Virus record (IMG/VR): IMGVR_UViG_3300020463_000019
Span: 1 to 64,000 of that record
Length of the DNA stretch: 64,000 nt
Source: a virus
Strand: one strand, 5' to 3'
Made by a program: the position numbers and the translations under genes. Positions 58,656 to 64,000 of the stretch are shown here, piece after piece (the first letter of the stretch is position 1; every line of letters begins with the position of its first letter). The notes beneath the pieces are model-generated. The model was not told the origin of the DNA. It searched no databases and was given only the letters and a program-made list of their open reading frames with translations.

Positions 58656-59776
58656 TGCACTATCTCAAGCCGGAAGAAATAAAATATCTACAAGTAGATC
58701 ACAACAGTGGTTGTAACCTACGTTGCCCACAGTGTGCTAGAACACACAACGGTGCTACTATACCTGGCTTGAAAAATGTAGATCTAACAGTGGATCACTA
58801 CAAAGACTTCATTATACACACCCCTAACTTGAATTTTATTATGTTCTGCGGTAACTATGGCGAAGTTGTTGTTAGCAAGACCTTTTTAGAATGCCTACAA
58901 TATGTAGTAGAAAATACCACTGCAAAGATAGTAATAGCCACTAACAGTAGTGCCAGAGATGAAAGTTGGTGGAAAGAGCTCGGTCTAATGCTAAAGGGTA
59001 GAGGAAAAGTTAACTTTAGTATAGACGGATTGAGCGATACAAATCACTTGTATCGTGTGAACGCAGACTTTGATAAATGTCTGCGTAACGCACAAGCGTT
59101 TATAGATGCAGGAGGGATAGCACGTTGGGATTACTTGGTATTTGCACACAACGAACACCAAGTAGACGGTGCAGTAGAACTAGCAAAGACTATGGGTTTC
59201 AAAGACTTTGCAGTCAAACTCACAAACCGTTTTGTCAACGACGAACAATATAGGCATAAGAAGGCAGCAAGTGAAAGTAGTAAAGTGGTAACACGAAAGA
59301 GTAGTTACACACTAAGCATGGCAAGTGATGCCAAGTATACTGCCAGTGGAGTAGATGATAATACCAATATCATCAACAAGTACGGCAGTTGGAACAACTA
59401 TGTGAATGCTACCCCTATTAGTTGTAAGTGGCGACCCGGAGGGCAAATATTCTTAGACTTTGAAAACAGAGTATGGCCTTGTACTTGGACTGCCAGTGGA
59501 TACTTGCATCACGGAGACAACACACAAAAGACACAAGCACTACAGTTGTTTGAACGCTACGGAGAAGACTTCAATTGTTTAGACAACAAAAGCCTACCTG
59601 AAGTACTTGAACATTCATACTTTGCCCGAGACTTTTGTGCTAGTTGGAGTAGCACTATGACAGATGCTGTTCCTAAGTTGTTTGCTTGTGGAAGAACCTG
59701 TGGCACAGACTACAACTTCTCTAGTGCTCATGGTGCTAACAGAAGGATACTAGAACTTGACAAACTGGCACATTAA
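58655..59776 (+). CDS. Radical SAM/SPASM-like enzyme, array copy 7 (short form)
   Basis: A 373-residue relative of copy 3. VDHNSGCNLRCPQCARTHNG gives CxxxCxxC near residue 20. VNFSIDGLSDTNHLYRVNAD and ARWDYLVFAHNEHQVDGAVE repeat the central motifs. The C-terminal cysteines (CKWRPGGQIFLDF, VWPCTWTASGYLH, CGRTCGTDYN) suggest an auxiliary cluster. It overlaps the next gene by 20 bases. Confidence 0.85.
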   Translation: MHYLKPEEIKYLQVDHNSGCNLRCPQCARTHNGATIPGLKNVDLTVDHYKDFIIHTPNLNFIMFCGNYGEVVVSKTFLECLQYVVENTTAKIVIATNSSARDESWWKELGLMLKGRGKVNFSIDGLSDTNHLYRVNADFDKCLRNAQAFIDAGGIARWDYLVFAHNEHQVDGAVELAKTMGFKDFAVKLTNRFVNDEQYRHKKAASESSKVVTRKSSYTLSMASDAKYTASGVDDNTNIINKYGSWNNYVNATPISCKWRPGGQIFLDFENRVWPCTWTASGYLHHGDNTQKTQALQLFERYGEDFNCLDNKSLPEVLEHSYFARDFCASWSSTMTDAVPKLFACGRTCGTDYNFSSAHGANRRILELDKLAH

Positions 59777-60851
59777 AGTCCTAGACCTAGAGCCTAGTAC
59801 ACAATGTAATGCGGCTTGCCCTATGTGTGCAAGAAGTTTTCAAGGTGTGCAGAACAAAAACGTGCCTGTTGCCAATCTTCGAGTGAGTGCATTACAAACA
59901 CTACGCCCATACTTAAACGAACTAGAACGACTGAGCATGTGTGGCAACTATGGAGACCCTATACTCAATCCACAGTTAACAGACATCATAGACTACTGTC
60001 TCAGTATAAACTCTAGTTGCAGTACTATCATACACACCAACGGTGGTGCTAGAACAGAGAGTTGGTGGCGAGAACTAGCAGAGTATCCTTGGCTTAAAGT
60101 AAGATTTGGCATAGATGGATTAGCAGATACAAATCACTTGTATAGACGCAAAGTGCGTTGGGATATACTAGAACGCAACTATAGAGCATTCATAGATGCT
60201 GGTGGTGTTGCTGAATGGAAGATGATAGTATTTGGTCACAATCAACATCAAGTAGAGGCATGCAGACAACGTGCAATTGATGAAGGATTCTCAAACTTCA
60301 GTTATGTTGTAACCAACAGATTTACACAAGGCAACAAGACAGTGTTTACCATGCACCCTGACGCAGACGATAGTACTCCACTAACAGCCGCAGACTTGGA
60401 CTTTGATCCAAGCAAGTTCTCTGCAAGTCATGCACAAAGGGTAAAAGGTGTTTACGACACAGGTGCATACTTGGAAGAAGGCAAACAACCACAAAGCCAC
60501 AAGCCTACAGCTATACCACAGAGAAAGTTTGCTTACACAGATAGTTGGCAACCTCAACAAAACAACATAAGTTGTTATACACAACAAGAAGGAATAGTGT
60601 ATGTAAGTGCGGCTGGTGACTTGTATCCTTGTTGTCATCTAGGCTATCCATATGGTGGACAAAACAAATATGATGATTTAGCATGGCTGGATAAGAAGAC
60701 TATTAACTTGTACAACAACAGTGCTGAACAAATCTTTGGTTGGTTTGATGAAGTAGAAAGACGCTGGAGTCAAAGCAACTGCTTGGGTACATGCACTAAG
60801 GTGTGCAGTACTGAAGGCAAACCCAATCTATATGCAGTGGAAGCCTTATAA
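59757..60851 (+). CDS. Radical SAM/SPASM-like enzyme, array copy 8 (short form)
   Basis: A 364-residue relative of copies 3 and 7, starting at TTG inside the end of the previous gene. LEPSTQCNAACPMCARSFQG gives CxxxCxxC near residue 17; VRFGIDGLADTNHLYRRKVR and AEWKMIVFGHNQHQVEACRQ repeat the central motifs. The end has ISCYTQQEGIVYVSAAGDLY then PCCHLGYP and CLGTCTKVC, an auxiliary-cluster-like set. Last gene of the continuous array. Confidence 0.85.
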   Translation: MTNWHIKVLDLEPSTQCNAACPMCARSFQGVQNKNVPVANLRVSALQTLRPYLNELERLSMCGNYGDPILNPQLTDIIDYCLSINSSCSTIIHTNGGARTESWWRELAEYPWLKVRFGIDGLADTNHLYRRKVRWDILERNYRAFIDAGGVAEWKMIVFGHNQHQVEACRQRAIDEGFSNFSYVVTNRFTQGNKTVFTMHPDADDSTPLTAADLDFDPSKFSASHAQRVKGVYDTGAYLEEGKQPQSHKPTAIPQRKFAYTDSWQPQQNNISCYTQQEGIVYVSAAGDLYPCCHLGYPYGGQNKYDDLAWLDKKTINLYNNSAEQIFGWFDEVERRWSQSNCLGTCTKVCSTEGKPNLYAVEAL

Positions 60852-60859
60852 ATAATACT

Positions 60860-61138
60860 ATGTATGCTATTAAAGTTTATTTAAAAAAGCCCAAACATTC
60901 AGGCTTAAAAACAAAAGGTTCTCCATTTTTAGAAAATGCACTACAAAGAGACTATTATCTCATGCGTGACTTCGATGATAACATAGTACATGTGTACACT
61001 AGAAAAGAACGTGCAGAAAAAACTGTGAACCAACTACAAGAACAAAACCCACATATGATGATAGAACTCACAGAAGACATTCCTGCAGCCGCATTGGCCA
61101 GAGCCTTAAAAAAGAAAAGTGAAACACCCAAGACATAA
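60860..61138 (+). CDS. Hypothetical protein, 92 residues
   Basis: Small, strongly basic protein of mixed alpha/beta character (YAIKVYLKKPKHSGLKTKGS, VHVYTRKERAEKTVNQLQEQ) ending in a lysine-rich tail. It starts eight bases after the radical SAM array and could be a partner or substrate of it. No family recognised. Confidence 0.55.
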   Translation: MYAIKVYLKKPKHSGLKTKGSPFLENALQRDYYLMRDFDDNIVHVYTRKERAEKTVNQLQEQNPHMMIELTEDIPAAALARALKKKSETPKT

Positions 61139-61142
61139 TAGT

Positions 61143-61208
61143 ATGCAGTTGCAGATCCGTGAAATTGGAAATTCAAAGAGCAGAACGCGAGAGCCGAAAT
61201 CAAAATAA
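61143..61208 (+). CDS. Possible 21-residue peptide
   Basis: ATG at 61143 opens a short frame (MQLQIREIGNSKSRTREPKS, then K and stop) in the gap before the kinase-like gene. No clear ribosome site and no family. It may be only leader sequence. Confidence 0.2.
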   Translation: MQLQIREIGNSKSRTREPKSK

Positions 61209-61233
61209 CGGTAAGCAAATTTTTTGAGGTAGT

Positions 61234-61710
61234 ATGAAAACATATCGTAAACCCATACCAGGACATGCACTAACACAGGTGTACAACAGTCGAGCCAACG
61301 GCAGTGACTATGAATGGAAAGAAGTGTACAAACGCTTTTACGCCTATGATCCCCGTGTAGTACAAGTACTAGATGTAGATGCTGACTATATTATAATGGA
61401 AAGACTTGAAGGTTGGACCTTAGATGATACTGCTAAGTTGTGTGCTCTTGAAGCTCGTGAACGCAAACAAATACTACAAACTGTGGTCAGTTTACACAAT
61501 AGTATGCTACAATGGAGTGACGGTTGTCTAGACGAGAGTACAGTGTGGATGCACAATGACATGGACTTGCAAAATTTTATGTATACTGACTCAGGTATAC
61601 GACTGATAGATCCAGAAAGTTTTGATGTTAGAACTCTTGGTATACAACACAACAACAGTAGATATGGAAAGTTCTTTGAACTGTATGTAAAATTGCTGGC
61701 TTATGTGTAA
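61234..61710 (+). CDS. Minimal kinase-like phosphotransferase
   Basis: A 158-residue protein with the C-lobe of the aminoglycoside/choline kinase fold. VWMHNDMDLQNFMYTDSG is the catalytic loop (HxDxxxxN pattern, near residue 108), and GIRLIDPESF supplies the metal-binding Asp. IIMERLEGWTL is the hinge between lobes. The N-lobe is only about 50 residues and a clear ATP-binding lysine is not evident (perhaps in YEWKEVYKRF). Family members phosphorylate small molecules such as sugars and aminoglycosides. A TTGAGGTAGT ribosome region precedes it. Confidence 0.6.
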   Translation: MKTYRKPIPGHALTQVYNSRANGSDYEWKEVYKRFYAYDPRVVQVLDVDADYIIMERLEGWTLDDTAKLCALEARERKQILQTVVSLHNSMLQWSDGCLDESTVWMHNDMDLQNFMYTDSGIRLIDPESFDVRTLGIQHNNSRYGKFFELYVKLLAYV

Positions 61711-61718
61711 ATAAGTGT

Positions 61719-61814
61719 ATGTTGAAACCCCGTGATTATATAGCACTACACTTGTTGAACTGTGTAATAGCCTGTATAGCCATAGCACTAATGTATGAGT
61801 GGTATTTTGGTTGA
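61719..61814 (+). CDS. Small single-pass membrane peptide, 31 residues
   Basis: A short frame with a hydrophobic core (IALHLLNCVIACIAIALMYE), a basic N terminus (MLKPRDY) and an aromatic end. Its TGA stop overlaps the TTG of the next frame. The ribosome site is weak. Membrane-type composition and coupling support it, but it may be spurious. Confidence 0.4.
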   Translation: MLKPRDYIALHLLNCVIACIAIALMYEWYFG

Positions 61815-62032
61815 GGCCGGTCGCCAAGTGTAGACGTTGTGGATGTGATTGCCACTGTAGTGAGGATGTGTGTCCAACGTGTCCTAATGATGTTTGTGGT
61901 TACTGTGACTGCGAGGATCCGAAAAGGCTGTACAGCAGATCTCAAAAAAATTGCTACGCAAATCAAAGCGCCATCCTAGAAAACGGGGTCGAGGTTATTT
62001 TCCCACCCCACCCCTGCCAATTTCAGAAATAA
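61811..62032 (+). CDS. Cysteine-rich small protein, 73 residues
   Basis: Starting at TTG 61811 (overlapping the preceding TGA as TTGA), the protein has 12 cysteines, ten of them in residues 7-34: CRRCGCDCHC, then CPTC and CGYCDC, with three CxxC pairs. The rest is polar with two later cysteines. GTG at 61799 is an in-frame alternative start. It could be a zinc- or iron-sulfur-binding protein. It lies between radical SAM genes, so a substrate of those enzymes is also possible. No family recognised. Confidence 0.5.
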   Translation: MRPVAKCRRCGCDCHCSEDVCPTCPNDVCGYCDCEDPKRLYSRSQKNCYANQSAILENGVEVIFPPHPCQFQK

Positions 62033-62056
62033 AAAAACTTTTTTCACTTTTCGAGG

Positions 62057-62084
62057 TTGACAGTTTCTTATACTGTGCTATATT
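62057..62084 (+). promoter_or_regulatory. Sigma70 promoter P1 with extended -10
   Basis: TTGACA (62057-62062) and TATATT (62079-62084) are 16 bases apart, with TGC before the -10 box as an extended -10 element. Predicted start is near 62091. It drives a stretch with no credible gene but strong RNA folding. Its spacing and flanks are duplicated at 62375-62424. Confidence 0.75.
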
Positions 62085-62091
62085 AATATTA

Positions 62092-62371
62092 TAGTTAAAC
62101 AAAAGGGGAATAGGTAATATGACATAGCAAAAGAAACGGTTTGGGATACTGGTTGCCATAAGAACTACAGTATCGGGATTTACAAGAGTGGTAGCTCTCA
62201 GGGAATCAAAGACCGAAATATAGAAACTACCCAACCTAGTCATAGGGGGCACAGCTCGACTAGGTTGCATGAATTGAGAAGCCCCCTACAGTATAGAAGA
62301 TACACAATAGTTACCTGAGGCTTATACACGTGGAGCGAGTAGGGCGGACACTGTGTATCTCCTATACTGTA
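62092..62371 (+). ncRNA. Candidate structured noncoding RNA
   Basis: The region after promoter P1 has no credible gene and folds strongly. A domain closed by 62137-62143 with 62207-62215 holds a 7-bp hairpin (62145-62151 with 62168-62174). Next is an H-type pseudoknot: AACCTAGT (62233-62240) with ACTAGGTT (62259-62266), and AGGGGGC (62244-62250) with GCCCCCT (62281-62287). Then an 18-bp hairpin: 62287-62296 with 62362-62371 and 62299-62306 with 62352-62359, around a 45-base loop. An ATG-ACA-TAG start-stop lies at 62119. It does not match tmRNA, RNase P, SRP or 6S RNA by eye. Role unknown. Confidence 0.55.
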
Positions 62372-62378
62372 TTAGAGG

Positions 62379-62406
62379 TTGACAAGACTTTTATATGTGC
62401 TATAGT
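62379..62406 (+). promoter_or_regulatory. Sigma70 promoter P2 with extended -10
   Basis: TTGACA (62379-62384) and TATAGT (62401-62406), 16 bases apart, with TGC before the -10 box. GAGGTTGACA, TGTGCTATA and ATAGTTA occur at the same spacing as in P1, so the two promoters are duplicates. It lies eight bases after the end of the candidate RNA and drives the gene at 62436. Confidence 0.75.
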
Positions 62407-62435
62407 ATACATATAGTTAGAAACAAGGAGTTGTT

Positions 62436-62816
62436 ATGTTTGTAGATGTAAGTAAGCAAGAACTAGAAGATGAGTTGTTCCTAGAAGCAGTTGATCATTA
62501 TAACAAAATGAAAGCTGAACTTGGTATGGTTAGCCAGTGGGACATACATGTAGGCAACGGTATGTTTGCTGCTGATGACTGCTTGTTGCAAAGTGACAAG
62601 CAATACAAAGTCACTTATACATATATTGAAAGCATGGGCGACACCATGGATGATGTGCAGTGGGCAGAGGTAAGTATGTTTGCTCCAAGTGGTAGTATAA
62701 AGGATTTATGGTTTGCCGCTGATAGTTGTATTAGGCAGAGTGGTACACACCATTCATACATAGAAGACTTTGAAATGCAGGAGGACGGAACACTTGCTCT
62801 TGTAACAGGAAGTTAA
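62436..62816 (+). CDS. Hypothetical protein, 126 residues, under promoter P2
   Basis: Acidic small protein with AAGGAG as ribosome site (about eight bases before the ATG). It has a helical N terminus (LEDELFLEAVDHYNKMKAEL) and beta-rich middle (YKVTYTYIESMGDTMDDVQW). No family recognised. Strong promoter and ribosome site suggest high early expression. Its 3' side is followed by a structured element. Confidence 0.65.
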   Translation: MFVDVSKQELEDELFLEAVDHYNKMKAELGMVSQWDIHVGNGMFAADDCLLQSDKQYKVTYTYIESMGDTMDDVQWAEVSMFAPSGSIKDLWFAADSCIRQSGTHHSYIEDFEMQEDGTLALVTGS

Positions 62817-62822
62817 TAAACA

Positions 62823-62886
62823 AAAGGGTGACGACTAGCCGGGGAAAACTAAAGGCGTAAAAGTCCCAACCTAGAGTACACCCTTT
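62823..62886 (+). ncRNA. Candidate structured 5' RNA element before the SDR gene
   Basis: AAAGGGTG (62823-62830) and CACCCTTT (62879-62886) form a perfect 8-bp stem closing 48 bases. Inside, CTAG pairs with CTAG (62835-62838 and 62871-62874), or GACT with AGTC; GCC (62838-62840) can pair with GGC (62854-62856) and GGG with CCC (62865-62867) as a pseudoknot. This resembles a riboswitch aptamer or regulatory hairpin just before the next ribosome site. It shares CGACTAG and CCCAACCTAG with the RNA at 62233-62266, in reversed order. No known class was recognised. Confidence 0.5.
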
Positions 62887-62906
62887 CCAAGTAGAAGGAA
62901 TTTGAT

Positions 62907-63464
62907 ATGCAATATTTGATTGCTGGTAATCCTGCGTATGGATTATCTGCCGCCATTGCCGATCGCATAAGCACAGACCAATGGCACAGTAGAAGTTTCA
63001 ATGATGTAGATCTAACGAGCGTAGCGAGTCAAAAGCAGTTTGCAAACGATAGTCTACTAGTAGATGTAACCATAGTAGTAAGTTGCCTCTGGGGTTATGA
63101 ACAGGTTAAACTAGTAGAACGAGTAGCAAAGGCCTGGGCGGAACATCAGCACGATGGATATCTCGTAGTGCTAGGAAGTAGTGCCGATACTCCAGTTAAA
63201 GGAACTGCTTGGGGATACCCTGCAGAGAAGAAGGCCTTACGAGCATACTGTAGACAACTAAGCCAAATGAGTGCAGGCGAGAATTCACATAGATTCCGTT
63301 GTACATACCTCTCTCCGGGTAATATGCACACACCCAAACAGGATGAGAAAATGCCAGGTGTAGTTAAACTAAATACAGCGTATGTCGCAGATGTAATAGT
63401 CTGGTTGACAAATCAGCCAAAACATGTTAATATAAGTGAACTAACCCTGGACGCTATTCCTTGA
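62907..63464 (+). CDS. Mini short-chain dehydrogenase/reductase-like protein
   Basis: A 185-residue NAD(P)-binding protein. The N terminus YLIAGNPAYGLSAAIADRIS stands for the glycine-rich cofactor loop; VVSCLW fits the NNAG-type segment position; LVVLGSSAD supplies the Ser; YPAEKKALRAYCRQLS supplies the YxxxK pair; CTYLSPGNMHT is the PG motif after the active site. Usual SDRs have about 250 residues, so loops and the C-terminal helix are trimmed. It probably reduces or oxidises a small alcohol or keto sugar. Its stop overlaps the next TTG. Confidence 0.7.
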   Translation: MQYLIAGNPAYGLSAAIADRISTDQWHSRSFNDVDLTSVASQKQFANDSLLVDVTIVVSCLWGYEQVKLVERVAKAWAEHQHDGYLVVLGSSADTPVKGTAWGYPAEKKALRAYCRQLSQMSAGENSHRFRCTYLSPGNMHTPKQDEKMPGVVKLNTAYVADVIVWLTNQPKHVNISELTLDAIP

Positions 63465-64000
63465 CAACTGACAACTATCCAAGCAAGCCGTGTGCTGCTC
63501 CTCTAACCAGTGTAGCAATAAAGCCCAACGGCCGGCTTCGCCCCTGTTGTTGGTGGACAGATGATGTAGAACCCAGACTAGAAGATCGTGGTATAAAACA
63601 GTATATCTGGCAAGACCTCGCGGCTATGTATAAGAACATGGAAAAAGGCATATGGCCAAAAGGTTGTAACAAGTGTAATACCACACAAAAGAGTCGGTAC
63701 GATCACTATGAAAGACGCTATCCTAATGCCAGAAACGAACCTCAACGACTAAGAACAATGGACCTCCGCTTTGGTACACTGTGTAATGCCAGTTGTATTA
63801 CATGTAGTAGTACTAATTCAAACTATTTCTACAAAGTAAAACGGCAGGGTCTTTATCTAACACCCGAACATCAACCATTTGACAGCCAGGCCAAGATCGA
63901 TGCATATGAAGCAGAACAAGATTGGTGGAAAAAAGAACGTAATATCAATGACTTATTAGAGAACCTTGACACAGTGGATCACCTCTATATAACTGGTGGT
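63461..64000 (+). CDS. Radical SAM enzyme, copy 9, cut by window edge
   Basis: An open frame from TTG at 63461 (overlapping the preceding TGA as TTGA) to the window end, at least 180 residues. The N-terminal module has PCAAPLTSVAIKPNGRLRPC followed by CWW and later GCNKCN, and DLRFGTLCNASCITCSSTNS carries CxxxCxxC near residue 105-112. YITGG at the edge is the start of the GGE motif. It has the plan of the long forms at 54461-58655, with a shorter N-terminal module. A following gene cannot be judged. Confidence 0.8.
   Translation, partial: MTTDNYPSKPCAAPLTSVAIKPNGRLRPCCWWTDDVEPRLEDRGIKQYIWQDLAAMYKNMEKGIWPKGCNKCNTTQKSRYDHYERRYPNARNEPQRLRTMDLRFGTLCNASCITCSSTNSNYFYKVKRQGLYLTPEHQPFDSQAKIDAYEAEQDWWKKERNINDLLENLDTVDHLYITGG

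Noticed and set aside
60848-60855. Late promoter box ATAAATAA before the gene at 60860
   Set aside because: It ends only four bases before the ATG, too close for the 29-38 base spacing of the others.
62121-62330. Open frame of about 65 codons across the structured RNA
   Set aside because: It has no ATG, GTG or TTG near its start; the nearby ATG runs into TAG after two codons.
62092-62371. tmRNA, RNase P RNA, SRP RNA or 6S RNA
   Set aside because: No tRNA-like ends, tag reading frame, or conserved core segments of these RNAs could be found, despite the pseudoknot.
62823-62886. Hammerhead ribozyme
   Set aside because: UGACGA is present but the preceding C and the GAAA segment after a paired stem II are missing.
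1-64000. tRNA genes, CRISPR arrays, insertion sequences or attachment sites
   Set aside because: No T-arm motif with matching acceptor stem, regular direct repeats, transposase or integrase gene was seen by eye; a tRNA scan would be needed to exclude tRNAs fully.

Overview
The window looks like part of the genome of a marine T4-like myovirus. The evidence is an AT-rich sequence, a late sigma factor related to T4 gp55, and a baseplate operon in near-T4 order (tail-tube initiator, gp53, large hub-like protein, gp5 spike, PAAR tip, gp25, gp6). The tail fibres have the C-terminal domain typical of cyanophage and SAR11-phage fibres. No photosynthesis gene, integrase, insertion sequence, CRISPR array or recognisable tRNA was seen, so the host is uncertain; a marine alphaproteobacterium or cyanobacterium would fit.

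Layout. (1) 96-911, minus strand: late sigma factor, divergent from everything else. (2) 981-30730: virion genes for baseplate, spike, a 4323-residue giant structural protein and tail fibres. Five start regions in this block carry an ATAAATA(C/A) box 29-38 bases before the start codon, which looks like the phage late promoter. (3) 30749-44709: after a sigma70-like promoter and a palindrome, a densely overlapping operon of accessory metabolism. It holds glycosyltransferase-like proteins, three SGNH-type esterases, a short GDPD-like protein, a short dihydroorotate-dehydrogenase-like barrel, a sugar nucleotidyltransferase, a cupin, a RuBisCO-like protein, a PMM2-like HAD enzyme and a first radical SAM enzyme. 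(4) 44696-52466: nucleotide-sugar tailoring, with a putative transferase, UDP-sugar dehydrogenase, Fe(II)/2OG-type oxygenase, DegT-type aminotransferase, amidinotransferase, NodU/CmcH carbamoyltransferase, a second glycosyltransferase-like protein and a methyltransferase-like protein. (5) 52466-60851: seven consecutive radical SAM genes of three architectures, joined by stop/start overlaps. (6) 60860-64000: small genes (kinase-like, membrane, cysteine-rich), two near-identical sigma70 promoters, two highly structured RNA elements, a mini short-chain dehydrogenase and a ninth radical SAM gene cut by the window edge.

How it may work together. gp55 would drive the late virion block. The accessory operon could make and attach an unusual sugar: PMM and nucleotidyltransferase for activation, dehydrogenase for a uronic acid, aminotransferase for an amino group, amidinotransferase for a guanidino-type group, carbamoyltransferase for an O-carbamoyl group, and methyl- or acyl-type changes. 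The target could be the virion, the host surface or DNA. The radical SAM array is the strongest candidate for an undescribed system: nine enzymes whose substrate is not evident. Family assignments come from reading motifs by eye; no database search was run.
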